Origin: Acidocella sp.
Lineage (GTDB): Bacteria; Pseudomonadota; Alphaproteobacteria; Acetobacterales; Acetobacteraceae
DNA: 64,000 nucleotides
NCBI GenBank assembly: GCA_027308685.1
Contig: DAIDEE010000060.1
Coordinates: 21,873 to 85,872, forward strand
Direction of reading: 5' to 3'
In this document: piece after piece, positions 18,641-27,594 of the stretch
Position numbering within the stretch: the first letter of the stretch is position 1
Layout: each line of letters opens with the position of its first letter
Translations under genes and position numbers: made by a program
The notes under the pieces: model-generated
The model's database searches: none
What the model saw: only the letters and a program-made list of their open reading frames with translations
What the model was told of the DNA's origin: nothing

Positions 18641-19843
18641 ATGAGCGAAGCCGTTCTGCCAAAACCTAAAAAATCTGTTGCCCTGTCGGGCGTCACCGCC
18701 GGCAATACCGCGTTATGCTCGGTGGGACGTACTGGTAATGACCTGCATTATCGCGGTTACGATATTCTGGATTTTGCGGAGGTTAGTGAGTTTGAGGAAA
18801 TTGCCTATTTGCTGGTGCATGGCACTTTACCCAACATCGCTGAACTAAAGGCTTATAAAACCAAATTGCGCGCGTTGCGGGGCTTGCCTGCCGCGGTCAA
18901 AGCGGTTCTCGAGGCGCTGCCTGCAGCCACTCACCCGATGGATGTGATGCGCACCTACGCCTCGGCGTTAGGCTGTGTTCTGCCGGAGGCACATGATCAT
19001 AATCAGGCTGATGCCCGTGAGATTGCCGACCGCCTGATGGCCTCGTTTGGCTCGGCTTTGTTGTATTGGTACCATTTTGCCACCAACGGTAAGCGCATTG
19101 AAGTGATAACCGACGACGATACTATTGGTGGCCATTTCCTGCATCTGCTGCATGGCAAAGCGCCTTCGGCCTCATGGGTGAGGGCAATGCACACGTCTCT
19201 GGTGCTTTATGCCGAGCATGAATTCAACGCCTCGACCTTTACCGCCCGCGTGATCGCCGGCACCGGTTCAGACTTTTATTCGGCGATTGCAGGGGCGATT
19301 GGTGCGCTACGCGGCCCGAAACATGGTGGGGCAAATGAGCAAGCGTTTGAAATTCAGAAACGCTATGCCACACCCGATGAAGCTGAAGCCGATATTCGCC
19401 GCCGGGTGGAAGCCCGCGAAGTGGTCATAGGATTTGGCCATCCGGTTTATACCATCTCGGATCCTCGCAACGTGGTGATCAAGCGCGTGGCACGTCAACT
19501 CAGCGAGGAAGCTGGGAATATCAAGATGTTCTCGATCGCGGAGCGACTCGAATCGGTGATGGCGGCGGTGAAGAATATGTTCCCGAACCTCGATTGGTTT
19601 TCGGCAGTATCCTATCACATGATGGGTGTGCCGACGGCGATGTTCACGCCATTATTCGTCATCTCGCGCACTTCAGGCTGGAGTGCACACATAATTGAAC
19701 AGCGCATTGATGGAAAAATTATTCGTCCATCAGCGAATTATACCGGGCCGGAGAATCTGGAATTTGTTCCTTTGAAGGAACGCCCAGAGCTGTCGCGCAC
19801 AATGTCGCATTCAATTCTCAATGGTGATTTGCCGGTCAGCTGA
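18641..19843 (+). CDS. prpC: 2-methylcitrate synthase
   Basis: Condenses propionyl-CoA with oxaloacetate. The frame is open far upstream into prpD, but the ATG at 18641, with AAGGGAG 8 bases before it, gives a 400-residue protein of the right size. Citrate-synthase motifs: [15 protein letters not shown] and LHYRGYDI at the start, [14 protein letters not shown] near residue 225, [14 protein letters not shown] near residue 265, and [20 protein letters not shown] near the end. The short form and prpD neighbour favour methylcitrate over ordinary citrate synthase. Confidence 0.92.
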   Translation: MSEAVLPKPKKSVALSGVTAGNTALCSVGRTGNDLHYRGYDILDFAEVSEFEEIAYLLVHGTLPNIAELKAYKTKLRALRGLPAAVKAVLEALPAATHPMDVMRTYASALGCVLPEAHDHNQADAREIADRLMASFGSALLYWYHFATNGKRIEVITDDDTIGGHFLHLLHGKAPSASWVRAMHTSLVLYAEHEFNASTFTARVIAGTGSDFYSAIAGAIGALRGPKHGGANEQAFEIQKRYATPDEAEADIRRRVEAREVVIGFGHPVYTISDPRNVVIKRVARQLSEEAGNIKMFSIAERLESVMAAVKNMFPNLDWFSAVSYHMMGVPTAMFTPLFVISRTSGWSAHIIEQRIDGKIIRPSANYTGPENLEFVPLKERPELSRTMSHSILNGDLPVS

Positions 19844-20057
19844 CGTAAAAAATGCGGTGCCATGAATCGTTTTGATGGTTTTTTTGCACTTTACGAAAAA
19901 AAATTGATTGAAAATGCGTCACACGCGATGTTTTTTGTTGACGACACTACCAGAGAAGCGGAATAGCGATTCTTGCGTGCGTCGCGCGATTCGCGCCGCA
20001 ACCGATTTACAACCGTATCGGTCAAGAGGCACCGCACGCGAATTAGGAAGGACGGTC

Positions 20058-20240
20058 ATGGACCGTAACGTCAGCGTACCCGAAAAACATCGCTCAGGCG
20101 ATCAGATCGGTTCAAGGCTAGGACAACAAAAAGCTGCATTTAAAATATGCGGTGGCTGGACCATATTATTTGGCCTGCCGATTTCGTCTTTGCTGCGGTG
20201 CGTCAACGTTATGCCGAAGCCAACTTTCTCCCACCCATGA
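20058..20240 (+). CDS. possible 60-residue leader ORF upstream of the histone-like gene
   Basis: ATG at 20058 has an excellent AGGAAGGA 5-12 bases upstream. The start codon is flanked by a 6-bp inverted repeat (ACGGTC-ATG-GACCGT). The frame ends with TGA at 20238-20240, overlapping an ATG of the next gene (ATGA). Product: [18 protein letters not shown]... followed by a short hydrophobic stretch ([13 protein letters not shown]). I recognise no family. It could be a genuine small protein, a translational leader or chance. Confidence 0.35.
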   Translation: MDRNVSVPEKHRSGDQIGSRLGQQKAAFKICGGWTILFGLPISSLLRCVNVMPKPTFSHP

Positions 20241-20794
20241 GCGAAGGAGCAACCCTCGTGACCATCGAAGACACTGATACCCTACGTGCCCAACCGCTGG
20301 CTGTTAAAGCACCCGCGAAGAAGACTGCTGCTAAGAAGCCGGCTGCAAAAAAGCCTGCTGCGAAGAAAGCTGTCGCTAAAAAAGCGGCTGTGAAGAAGCC
20401 GGCTGTGAAGAAAGCAGCGCCGAAGAAGGCTGTTGCAAAGAAGCCAGCCGCTAAAAAGGCTGCCGTGAAGAAAGCTGCGCCGAAGAAGGCCGCCGTGAAG
20501 AAGCCAGCCGCTAAAAAAGCTGTCGCCAAGAAACCATCTGCCAAAAAAGCTGCTGTGAAGAAGGCTGCACCCAAAAAGGCTGCTCCCAAGAAGGTTGCGC
20601 CGAAGAAAGCTGTTGCTAAAAAAGCTGCTCCGGCCAAAAAAGCCGTTGCCGTCAAAAAGCCCGCCGTGAAGAAAGCTGCACCGAAAAAGGCTACAGCAAA
20701 ACCGGCGGTTAAAAAGGTAGTTGTAAAAAAACCACGTAAGGCTAAAGCGCCGGAGCCGATGATGGCCGCTCCTGTGCCCGAAACCACGACATAA
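20237..20794 (+). CDS. histone H1-like Lys/Ala/Pro-rich repeat protein
   Basis: Highly basic low-complexity protein made almost wholly of [10 protein letters not shown]-type pentamer-like repeats from about residue 25 on, ending with [15 protein letters not shown]. This composition is that of bacterial H1-like, AlgP-like nucleoid or polyphosphate-binding proteins. The ATG at 20237 overlaps the leader ORF stop. A GTG at 20258 has a stronger GAAGGAG site 8 bases upstream and may be the true start; a further ATG at 20147 lacks a site. A clear terminator follows. DNA binding is inferred from charge only. Confidence 0.75.
   Translation: MSEGATLVTIEDTDTLRAQPLAVKAPAKKTAAKKPAAKKPAAKKAVAKKAAVKKPAVKKAAPKKAVAKKPAAKKAAVKKAAPKKAAVKKPAAKKAVAKKPSAKKAAVKKAAPKKAAPKKVAPKKAVAKKAAPAKKAVAVKKPAVKKAAPKKATAKPAVKKVVVKKPRKAKAPEPMMAAPVPETTT
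20311..20740 (+). repeat. degenerate tandem coding repeats (Lys/Ala/Pro)
   Basis: Imperfect 15-30 bp units of the form GCT-GTG-AAG-AAG-GCT/CCG that encode the [10 protein letters not shown] peptide. Units vary at third codon positions, so the repeat is conserved at protein level more than at DNA level. Copy number may vary between strains by slippage (inference). Confidence 0.7.
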
Positions 20795-20837
20795 GGTTTC
20801 GAACGCTTTTACTTATTTTTATCGGTTAAAATAAAAG

Positions 20838-20867
20838 TGCAGGCGCCACAAACGCCTGCATTTTTTT
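20838..20867. terminator. intrinsic terminator after the histone-like gene
   Basis: Stem TGCAGGCG / CGCCTGCA (20838-20845 with 20853-20860), 7-base loop, then seven T. On the other strand the stem is followed by CTTTTATTTT, so it may also end nudC transcription, whose stop codon overlaps the T-tract. Confidence 0.85.
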
Positions 20868-21816
20868 ATTGGGCAAGCCAATCATCGATCAAGCGGCGTG
20901 CGATCGAGTCGTGCGGCGGCAGATTGAAGCCGAGGGTGGCCCGGTTGGCGATGTCAGCACGGGTAAACCAGCGGGCGTCGCGCATTTCAGCGGTCTCCAG
21001 CGTGATCTCCTCGGTGAGGGCTTGTGCGTAATAACCCAGCATGAGCGAGGCGGGGAACGGCCATGGCTGGCTGGAGTGATAACGTACGATGCCGACGCGC
21101 ACGCCAACTTCCTCCAATACTTCACGCCGGACAGCATCTTCGAGGCTTTCGCCAGGTTCAACAAACCCCGCCAAAGTTGAGTAGAGATTTCTCTCGATGG
21201 GGAATTTAAGCGATTGGCCAAGCAGAATTTTATCCTCGCTGGCCACCAGCATAATTACGGCGGGGTCAGTACGCGGGAAATGTTCGGTGCCGCATTGACT
21301 GCATTGTAAAACATAGCCGCCGCGGACCGGGACGTTGGCGCCACCGCATGCCGAACAGAATTTATTTTTGGCGTGCCAATGTAGCATAGCGCGGGCAGTG
21401 GCCAGAATGGTGGCGTCATCCGGGGGCAATGTGCCGGTGATCTGCCGCATGTCGGTAAAAGGGGCGGCGGGTAAGGCGAGCGTCTGATACGGATCGTCGA
21501 TCGCCGAGATATCAACGGCAAAAATCGGGACACCATGTTGCAGGCCTAAAAATATCGCCGGGGCTGAGACGCCTGGCCGGGTCGCCAGGGCCGCCTGTGG
21601 GGCTCTGGCTTCCAGTCCGCTGACCAAAGTTTTTCCCTGCCAGAACACCGCAAAACGGCTTGCGGGGTGGTTCAGGGCGGCATCGATCCAATCGGTATCC
21701 TCCCGTTTATGGGCGGCGCGGTCGAGCGAGCCACCAGTGTAGGGGTTTGGCCGGGACGGGGTGATATGATCCATATCTGAAAATCGCATGGCGGGCCGTG
21801 GTGAGCAACCTTGCAT
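20866..21816 (-). CDS. nudC: NAD(+) diphosphatase / NADH pyrophosphatase (Nudix)
   Basis: Hydrolyses NAD(H) to NMN(H) and AMP; NudC-type enzymes can also decap NAD-RNA. The order is typical: N-terminal domain, zinc ribbon CSACGG...CSQCG near residue 165, then the Nudix box GFVEPGESLEDAVRREVLEEVGV (GX5EX7REUXEEXGU) and the NudC signature SQPWPFPASLM. Possible starts are 21816, 21789 and 21774; none has a strong ribosome site. MDHITPSRPNPYTGG at 21774 resembles homologue N-termini and may be correct. Confidence 0.92.
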   Translation of the reverse strand: MQGCSPRPAMRFSDMDHITPSRPNPYTGGSLDRAAHKREDTDWIDAALNHPASRFAVFWQGKTLVSGLEARAPQAALATRPGVSAPAIFLGLQHGVPIFAVDISAIDDPYQTLALPAAPFTDMRQITGTLPPDDATILATARAMLHWHAKNKFCSACGGANVPVRGGYVLQCSQCGTEHFPRTDPAVIMLVASEDKILLGQSLKFPIERNLYSTLAGFVEPGESLEDAVRREVLEEVGVRVGIVRYHSSQPWPFPASLMLGYYAQALTEEITLETAEMRDARWFTRADIANRATLGFNLPPHDSIARRLIDDWLAQ

Positions 21817-21843
21817 CGCGGCCCTAAAGCGGGGATAAACGGG

Positions 21844-21943
21844 GCGGGAGGTCGGCGGCGGACATGTGCCTCGCCAACCCGGTCAGGGCCGGAAGGCAGC
21901 AGCCGCAACGAGTTTCCACATGGGTCGGTGTTCGGCCTCCCAC
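21844..21943 (+). ncRNA. ffs: signal recognition particle RNA (4.5S type, small bacterial SRP)
   Basis: About 100 nt. The conserved apical domain GGTCAGGGCCGGAAGGCAGC with GGAA tetraloop and AGC bulge is present, and the ends GCGGGAGGTCGG and TCGGCCTCCCAC pair to close the rod. It binds Ffh to target membrane proteins. Its 3' end lies about 28 bases before the dnaX start, the usual ffs-dnaX-ybaB-recR order in Alphaproteobacteria. Ends are estimated from pairing to within a few bases. Confidence 0.93.
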
Positions 21944-21971
21944 CTGTTTCATAAAGGTATTTTGGCGCCGC

Positions 21972-23753
21972 ATGGCTGGTTTGTTTGAAGATGAAGCCCC
22001 GCCACCAGCATTTTCCGGCCCGTCACTATTTGGCGACGAGCCGGAAACCACGCCCGCCGCAGCTGCTTACCGGGTTTTAGCCCGTAAATACCGTCCTACT
22101 CATTTCGATGATTTGATCGGCCAGGATGGGCTGGTGCGCACCTTGCGCAACGCCTTTGCGATGAACCGGATTGCCCATGCCTTTATGCTGACCGGTGTGC
22201 GCGGGGTGGGCAAAACCACCACGGCGCGGATTTTGGCGCGGGCACTGAATTGTACTGGCGTGGATGGCAATGGCGGACCGACGCCCGACCCGTGCGGCGT
22301 GTGTGCCAATTGTGTAGCGATTTTGGCGGACCGGCATCCTGACGTTGTAGAGATGGATGCAGCATCCAACACCGGCGTTGATGATGTGCGTGAGATTATT
22401 GAAGCCACCCGCTTCAAGCCGCTTTCGGCGCGGATCAAAGTATTCATTATCGACGAGGTGCACATGCTCTCGCGCAACGCTTTCAATGCGTTGTTGAAAA
22501 CACTGGAAGAGCCGCCGCCGCATGTGAAGTTTGTGTTTGCCACAACGGAAATCCGCAAGGTGCCGGTGACGGTGTTGTCGCGCTGCCAGCGGTTTGATTT
22601 GCGCCGGGTGGCGGTAGCGGAACTCGCCGCGCATTTTTTACGCATTGCGAAGCTCGAAAACATCGCAATTGCGCCGGAAGCGCTCGACCATATTGCTCGC
22701 GCGGCGGATGGCTCGGTGCGCGATGGGCTTTCATTGCTCGACCAGGCGATTGCGCGTGGCTCGGAAGATGGCTCTGAAATTTCCGCTGAGATGGTTGCGG
22801 AAATGTTGGGTCTGGCGGACCGCGGCTATGTGTTTGAACTGATGGAAGCAGTGATGGCGGGTGATGCTGCCGCAGCTTTGGCAGTGACCGACACGGCGCA
22901 TGCGCGCGGTGCTGATCTGGGCGTTTTGATCGCTGATTTGCTCGGCCTGGCGCATTTATTGACGCGGTTGAAATCGGTGCCGGCGTTGGCCACGAGCAAT
23001 GCGTTGCCGGAAGCTGAACGGACGCGCGGCCTGACGCTGGCGAGTTGTTTGTCGATCCCGTGGCTGGGCCGGTTGTGGCAGATGTTGCTGAAGGGGGTTG
23101 CGGAAGTTGAAGCAGCGCCAGACCGGCGGGCGGCAGCGGAGATGATTATCATTCGGCTTTGCCATGTAGCGGATATGCCGCCGCCAGGTGATTTGATTAA
23201 AAAACTTGAACAGCAGCTGGCACAAAATTCAGCCGGCGGGTCCACAGGCGGTGGTTCCTCTGGGGGCACCCGGGCGGTTGCTAATGGCGCACCGATGCAG
23301 CCGATGGCGGCGCCACGGGCGATTACGTTCCAGGATGTGGTGGCCTTGGCTGGAGCGAAGCAGGATGTGTTGCTGTATGCGCATTTGCGGCAGTCGGTGC
23401 ATCTGGTGAAGTTTGCGCCGCCGGTCATTGAGATGCGGCTAGAACCCGATGCGCCGCGTGATGTGGCGCAGCGTTTGGGCGCATTACTGGAAGCCGAGAC
23501 GAACCGGCGCTGGACCATTGTGATCAGCAAGGCTGCGGGAGAGCCTACGATTGCAGAGGGTGAGCGTCAGGCTGAAAATGCAGCGCGCCAGCACGCCACT
23601 GACCATCCGCTGGTCCGCGCTATCATGGCGGCGTTTCCAGGGGCGCGGATTGAAAAATTGCTTGCGGTAGCTGAGCAGATTACCGATGAGGCGCCACCTG
23701 ATTGGCTGGACCTGTCGCCGCCTGATGATGTCTATAACGAAGAGGAAGACTAG
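21972..23753 (+). CDS. dnaX: DNA polymerase III subunit tau/gamma
   Basis: Clamp-loader ATPase. The frame is open upstream into the SRP RNA, so the ATG at 21972 is chosen (593 residues). Walker A GVRGVGKTTT at residues 75-84, the zinc module CGVCANC near 115, DEVHML (Walker B) and the SRC sensor (TVLSRCQRF) are intact. The C-terminal part (after a Gly/Ser-rich linker near residue 425) corresponds to tau domains IV-V. A gamma form by frameshifting cannot be judged: no strong A6 slippery run was noticed at the expected place. Confidence 0.95.
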   Translation: MAGLFEDEAPPPAFSGPSLFGDEPETTPAAAAYRVLARKYRPTHFDDLIGQDGLVRTLRNAFAMNRIAHAFMLTGVRGVGKTTTARILARALNCTGVDGNGGPTPDPCGVCANCVAILADRHPDVVEMDAASNTGVDDVREIIEATRFKPLSARIKVFIIDEVHMLSRNAFNALLKTLEEPPPHVKFVFATTEIRKVPVTVLSRCQRFDLRRVAVAELAAHFLRIAKLENIAIAPEALDHIARAADGSVRDGLSLLDQAIARGSEDGSEISAEMVAEMLGLADRGYVFELMEAVMAGDAAAALAVTDTAHARGADLGVLIADLLGLAHLLTRLKSVPALATSNALPEAERTRGLTLASCLSIPWLGRLWQMLLKGVAEVEAAPDRRAAAEMIIIRLCHVADMPPPGDLIKKLEQQLAQNSAGGSTGGGSSGGTRAVANGAPMQPMAAPRAITFQDVVALAGAKQDVLLYAHLRQSVHLVKFAPPVIEMRLEPDAPRDVAQRLGALLEAETNRRWTIVISKAAGEPTIAEGERQAENAARQHATDHPLVRAIMAAFPGARIEKLLAVAEQITDEAPPDWLDLSPPDDVYNEEED

Positions 23754-23756
23754 ATC

Positions 23757-24080
23757 ATGAAAAACCTTGCCGGACTGATGCAGCAAGCCAAGCAGATGCA
23801 GGCCAATATGGAAGCGATGCAGGCGAAGTTGGAAGCCGCCCAGATTGAAGGTGTCTCGGGCGCCGGACTGGTACGGGTCACGCTCACCGGCAAAGGCGTT
23901 CTGAAGGGTATTAAAATTGACCAGAAGCTGGCCGACCCGGCTGAGGTTGAAATGCTGGAGGATTTGATACTTGCTGCCCATGCCGATGCGAAATCCAAGC
24001 TCGATGCGTTTACCGAAACCGAGATGAAAAACGCCACTGGCGGGATGCAACTGCCGGCAGGCTTGAAGCTGCCTTTTTAA
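23757..24080 (+). CDS. ybaB: nucleoid-associated protein YbaB/EbfC
   Basis: Small DNA-binding dimer. It begins [26 protein letters not shown], the family N-terminal helix, then [19 protein letters not shown] and a helix with [10 protein letters not shown]. Length 107 is normal. It starts 3 bases after dnaX and is followed by recR after 6 bases, a conserved replication/recombination cluster. Confidence 0.93.
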   Translation: MKNLAGLMQQAKQMQANMEAMQAKLEAAQIEGVSGAGLVRVTLTGKGVLKGIKIDQKLADPAEVEMLEDLILAAHADAKSKLDAFTETEMKNATGGMQLPAGLKLPF

Positions 24081-24086
24081 AAATCC

Positions 24087-24677
24087 ATGGGTGGTCCTGA
24101 ACTTGAGCGGCTGATCAGCCTGTTTGCCAAGCTGCCCGGCCTGGGGCCACGCAGTGCCCGGCGGATTGTGTTGAAGCTGTTGCGCGAGCGCGAGACCAAG
24201 TTATTGCCTCTGGCCGATGCGATTCGGGCGGCGGCGGAGACGGTGAAAACTTGCTCTGTCTGTGGGAATCTCGATAGCTGTGATCCCTGTACCATCTGTG
24301 CGTCACCGTCGCGCGACAATGCAATTTGCGTGGTGGAGACGGTGGCGGATTTATGGGCGCTCGAACGTGCCTTGATTTATCGTGGCCGGTATCATGTGCT
24401 GGGCGGTTCGCTTTCGGCGCTAGCGGGGCGAGGGCCGGAGGATATCGCGATTGCATCGCTATTGATGCGCCTGAGTGCTGACCCGCCGCAGGAGATTATT
24501 CTGGCGATGCCAGCCACCGTGGATGGCGCTGCGACGGGACATTATCTGGCTGAAAAATTGAAGAACTTTGGCATCCCCATTTCACGTCTGGCGCAGGGCG
24601 TGCCGATGGGTGGTTCGCTCGAAGTGCTGGACGAGGGTACGTTGGCGACAGCGTTGCGGGCACGAAGGGTTTCTTAA
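24087..24677 (+). CDS. recR: recombination protein RecR
   Basis: Works with RecF/RecO to load RecA at gaps. Helix-hairpin-helix region LPGLGPRSARRIVL near residue 15, zinc finger CSVCGNLDSCDPCTIC near residue 56, and Toprim domain CVVETVADLWALE onward. Length 196 is standard. Last gene of the dnaX cluster; its last 4 bases overlap the convergent oxidoreductase gene. Confidence 0.95.
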   Translation: MGGPELERLISLFAKLPGLGPRSARRIVLKLLRERETKLLPLADAIRAAAETVKTCSVCGNLDSCDPCTICASPSRDNAICVVETVADLWALERALIYRGRYHVLGGSLSALAGRGPEDIAIASLLMRLSADPPQEIILAMPATVDGAATGHYLAEKLKNFGIPISRLAQGVPMGGSLEVLDEGTLATALRARRVS

Positions 24678-25948
24678 ACGCCAAGCCGGTCGCGTAATCC
24701 ATAATACCAGGCGCCCAGTGCTGTGAGTGGCACCCGGAACATTTTGCCGCCTGGAAATGGATAGTAGGGTAGGGCTGCCAGCACGTCGAATCGCGCAGGT
24801 GAGCCTGCCACCGCTTCGCCAAGTAGCCGCCCCAGCAAATGTGTGGTGGTCACGCCATGACCGCTACAGCCATGTGAATAATAAACCTTGGGCGATAATT
24901 TCCCCACCTGTGGAAAACGGGTGAGGGTGAGAGCGAAATTACCACTCCAGGCGAAATCGATTCGCGCGTCTTTCAGGCTCGGAAAGGTTTTGAGCATGTG
25001 TGGGATGATTTTGGCGCGTATGGCGGCTGAATCAGCGCCGCCATACACGATGCCGCCGCCATAGAGGATGCGGTTGTCAGCGCTGCGGCGGTAATAATCC
25101 AGCACATAATTGCAGTCTTCAACGCACACGTTGGAGGGCAGCAGCCGCGCCGCCGCATCACCTAAAGGCTCGGTGGCCAGAACCTGGGTGGAAACCGGCA
25201 TAATTTTGGTCGCGAGTTCAGGCAGCAAATTGCCGAGATAGGCGTTGCCGCAGACCAACACATATTTTGCCCGCACTTCACCATGGGCTGTTTTCACGAC
25301 CGGATGCGTGCCGGTATCAATGTCTATGACAGGTGAATTTTCAAAAATCTGCCCGCCGAGAGATTCTAAGGCCGCCGCCTCGCCCTGCACCAGGTTCAGC
25401 GGGTGAATATGGCCGCCTAAATGGTCGATCAGACCGCCAACATATTCATCAGTGACAACATGAGCGGCCAGCCCGGCTTGGTCGACCATCTCCAGGGAAT
25501 GATGCCCGAAGCTGGCCCAGACGTCTCGGTGATGTGCCAGGCCACACATCTGTTTTTGGGTGAAGGCCGCAAAGAGGCCACCGTTCACCAGATTGCAGTC
25601 GATGTTATATTTGGCCACGCGCTCGCGGATAATATTGCCACCTTCCAGTGCCATACCACCGATAAGCTGGCCGGCCGTTGCACCGTAGCGAGCCGCAATA
25701 ACGTCGAGGTCGCGCGAGTAACCATTCACAATCTGCCCGCCATTGCGGCCGGAGGCGCCAAAACCAACCCTCACCGCCTCGAGTACGATGACTGAAAAGC
25801 CTCGCTCAGCCAGTTCCAGCCCAGCTGAAATGCCAGTGAAGCCAGCCCCGATGATGCAGACGTCAGTGTTAAGAACGCCAGACAATGTCTGGCGAGAGTC
25901 TTGCCGGTTGGCAGTGGCCGCGTAATAGGAAGGCGCGTGGCCGCTCAT
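24674..25948 (-). CDS. FAD-dependent amine/amino-acid oxidoreductase (PuuB/DadA-like)
   Basis: D-amino-acid-oxidase-fold flavoprotein. The dinucleotide motif CIIGAGFTGISAGLELAERG is near residue 31, ASGRNGGQIVNGYSRDL follows (as in gamma-glutamylputrescine oxidase), and the C-terminal YSHGCSGHGVTTTHLLGRLL contacts FAD. Length 424 fits PuuB-type oxidases. Its start overlaps the stop of the upstream small membrane protein (ATGA). The substrate is unproven, as no other puu gene is near. Confidence 0.85.
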   Translation of the reverse strand: MSGHAPSYYAATANRQDSRQTLSGVLNTDVCIIGAGFTGISAGLELAERGFSVIVLEAVRVGFGASGRNGGQIVNGYSRDLDVIAARYGATAGQLIGGMALEGGNIIRERVAKYNIDCNLVNGGLFAAFTQKQMCGLAHHRDVWASFGHHSLEMVDQAGLAAHVVTDEYVGGLIDHLGGHIHPLNLVQGEAAALESLGGQIFENSPVIDIDTGTHPVVKTAHGEVRAKYVLVCGNAYLGNLLPELATKIMPVSTQVLATEPLGDAAARLLPSNVCVEDCNYVLDYYRRSADNRILYGGGIVYGGADSAAIRAKIIPHMLKTFPSLKDARIDFAWSGNFALTLTRFPQVGKLSPKVYYSHGCSGHGVTTTHLLGRLLGEAVAGSPARFDVLAALPYYPFPGGKMFRVPLTALGAWYYGLRDRLGV

Positions 25949-26346
25949 TGTTTAGAGGGTCCCAGCAATGCCACGCCGAACAACGCGCCGAGCACGGTCA
26001 TGGTGATAACCATCAGCCGGATTTTATAAGCCTCGTCCCGAGCCTCAGCCACAACTTCGATATGCATGTTGGCGCGTGCCGCGGCGACGCGCGCCGTAAT
26101 CGGGCCGGTGCCTTTGGTGATGATGGCGGCGGTGTCATCATCGGTGGCGTTGGTCAGGTTGTCGATTGCGGCCTGTTGGGCCTGCGGCGTGGCGGCGTTC
26201 AACACGGCATCAAGGGCAGCTTCCTGATGCATGGCGTCCACCACCGGGGCCGGAATGGAGAAGCTGGCGAAGGTGCCGATGAGGCCGGGAAACAGAAAAC
26301 AAGTGAGCAGGAAGCCGATACGGCTGTAGGATATTTTTGATGCCAT
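25945..26346 (-). CDS. hypothetical membrane protein, two helices
   Basis: Unrecognised 133-residue protein. It has an N-terminal hydrophobic helix (GFLLTCFLFPGLIGTFASF), a polar middle rich in Ala/Asp/Thr (AALDAVLNAATPQAQQAAIDNL) and a C-terminal helix (MVITMTVLGALFGVALL), suggesting a periplasmic loop between two anchors. I use the ATG at 26346; the upstream TTG at 26385 lies in a hairpin. It is translationally coupled (ATGA) to the following oxidoreductase. Confidence 0.65.
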   Translation of the reverse strand: MASKISYSRIGFLLTCFLFPGLIGTFASFSIPAPVVDAMHQEAALDAVLNAATPQAQQAAIDNLTNATDDDTAAIITKGTGPITARVAAARANMHIEVVAEARDEAYKIRLMVITMTVLGALFGVALLGPSKQ

Positions 26347-26363
26347 GATGCGATGAGACTTGG

Positions 26364-26381
26364 CCCGGAAAGTGTTCCGGG
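26364..26381 (-). repeat. hairpin between the glycosyltransferase and hypothetical genes
   Basis: CCCGGAA-AGTG-TTCCGGG, a perfect 7-bp stem 23 bases after the glycosyltransferase stop and before the next start. There is no T-tract, so it may be an RNA-processing or weak termination element rather than a full terminator. Confidence 0.4.
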
Positions 26382-26403
26382 TCAATTCAGGCCTTTTGCA
26401 ATT

Positions 26404-27156
26404 TTAACCTTCGCGGATATCCTGCCATGCCTCGGTGAAGGGCTTTTTGCGGAACGTGGCCCAGAAGAAATTCATCGAATAGCGCAAACCAATGGTAAAC
26501 ACGCCCTCGCCGACCAGCCGGCGGCCCGAGGACTCGGCCGGCAAACGGAAGGTAAACTTAACGCCGCCCACTTTGGAAAGGCGGCGGGCCATGTCGGTAT
26601 CCTCGCCGTAGAACGAGAAGCGTAAATCCGGGCTGCCGAGTTTGAGCATGGCCGAGCGTTTGACGATGAAGTTGCCACCCTGCAGCATCGAGCCGACGTT
26701 CAGGACGAAGCGGTTGAACAGATAAACTGAGAACGCCATACGATAATAGGCACCCACCACCATGTTCACCCGACGGGGCACTCCATAATATATGTAGGGG
26801 CCGGACAGCGCGACGAGTTTTTCCGAGCGGGCAAACTGCTTCATCACCTCGGTCAGCCAACCGGGGGGGATGATGGTATCGGCGTCGATGTTGGCGATCA
26901 ACTCGCCGGAAGAATGTTCAAACCCACACCAGCGTGCCTGCACCAGACCCTTGCGGGGTTCATCGACCACCTGCACGCCTTCGACCGATAGCGCGACGTC
27001 CCGGGTATTGTCGGTACTGGCATTATTGACCACAATGATTTCGGCATCCTTGCCCAGGATTTGCCCGGCGCGGTGGATTTCGTCGCGGATGGCGGTGAGC
27101 GAGCGCGTTAACAGAGCTTGCTCATTATAGGCCGGGACGACAAAGCTGATCTTCAT
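26404..27156 (-). CDS. family 2 glycosyltransferase
   Basis: GT-A fold transferase using a nucleotide sugar. N-terminal SFVVPAYNEQALLTRSL, VVNNASTDNT near residue 47, the DxD-type metal motif NIDADTIIPP near residue 93, and FYGEDTDMARRL as the acceptor-side ED motif. The hydrophobic stretch MAFSVYLFNRFVLNVGSML may be membrane-associated. GGAG lies 7 bases before the ATG. No polysaccharide genes are adjacent, so acceptor and pathway are unknown. Confidence 0.85.
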   Translation of the reverse strand: MKISFVVPAYNEQALLTRSLTAIRDEIHRAGQILGKDAEIIVVNNASTDNTRDVALSVEGVQVVDEPRKGLVQARWCGFEHSSGELIANIDADTIIPPGWLTEVMKQFARSEKLVALSGPYIYYGVPRRVNMVVGAYYRMAFSVYLFNRFVLNVGSMLQGGNFIVKRSAMLKLGSPDLRFSFYGEDTDMARRLSKVGGVKFTFRLPAESSGRRLVGEGVFTIGLRYSMNFFWATFRKKPFTEAWQDIREG

Positions 27157-27272
27157 GGATATGCTCCAGACTCGAAAGCGGATGGGGTATTAAACGGGCT
27201 ATCAACAGCGATTGGCCGCACAAAGCGAATGACAAGTTAATGACAGTCCTGGTCGGTTTCCCGGGCTTTGGG

Positions 27273-27301
27273 TTGACATTGGCTGGTCGGGCCTGCATAC
27301 C
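27273..27301 (+). promoter_or_regulatory. predicted sigma-70 promoter of rpmJ
   Basis: Exact TTGACA at 27273-27278, a 17-base spacer and CATACC at 27296-27301 as a weak -10. It sits about 38 bases before the L36 start, in the divergent gap with the glycosyltransferase gene. Confidence 0.55.
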
Positions 27302-27338
27302 GCGCCACCGAATAACCCATTTACCCTGAGAGCCTGTG

Positions 27339-27464
27339 ATGAAGATCCGTAACTCATTGAAATCAGCCAAGACCCGCGACAAGAACTGCCGCGTCGTGCG
27401 CCGTCATGGCCGGGTCTATGTCATCAACAAGAAGAACCCGCGCATGAAAGCCCGTCAGGGTTAA
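27339..27464 (+). CDS. rpmJ: 50S ribosomal protein L36
   Basis: 41-residue basic protein [19 protein letters not shown]... ending [12 protein letters not shown], the zinc-free (C-minus) L36 form common in Proteobacteria: of the usual zinc ligands only one Cys is left. It is monocistronic, with a promoter upstream and an intrinsic terminator about 35 bases downstream. The gene is short and easily missed. Confidence 0.95.
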   Translation: MKIRNSLKSAKTRDKNCRVVRRHGRVYVINKKNPRMKARQG

Positions 27465-27499
27465 GGCGGTTTTATTAAGCCTTTGAATATGTTGCTAAA

Positions 27500-27524
27500 A
27501 ACCCGGTCATTGGCCGGGTTTTTT
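27500..27524 (+). terminator. intrinsic terminator of rpmJ
   Basis: Stem AACCCGG / CCGGGTT around a 7-base loop, running into six T. It lies 36 bases after the L36 stop and before the glcD leader. Confidence 0.88.
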
Positions 27525-27594
27525 ATTGCCGAACGTTTTGGGTATTGCGGAGCCTGAATTCGAGATACATTAGATGTCTGGAGGAGTTTCAATC

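Noticed and set aside
19938..19966. TTGACG...GAATAG promoter for the histone-like gene
   Set aside because: The -35 is fair with 17-base spacing but the -10 matches at only two positions; too weak to list.
20311..20740. Repeats possibly forming a CRISPR array
   Set aside because: Units are short, degenerate, without spacers and in frame with a Lys/Ala/Pro protein.
20209..20787. 192-codon minus-strand frame antisense to the histone-like gene
   Set aside because: Its Phe/Ala-rich composition is just the reverse complement of AAG/GCC repeats; no ribosome site or family.
21864..21971. N-terminal extension of dnaX
   Set aside because: It would translate the SRP RNA gene; homologues start at the ATG at 21972.
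22826..23530. 234-codon minus-strand frame inside dnaX
   Set aside because: Shadow of the tau C-terminal region with no recognisable product.
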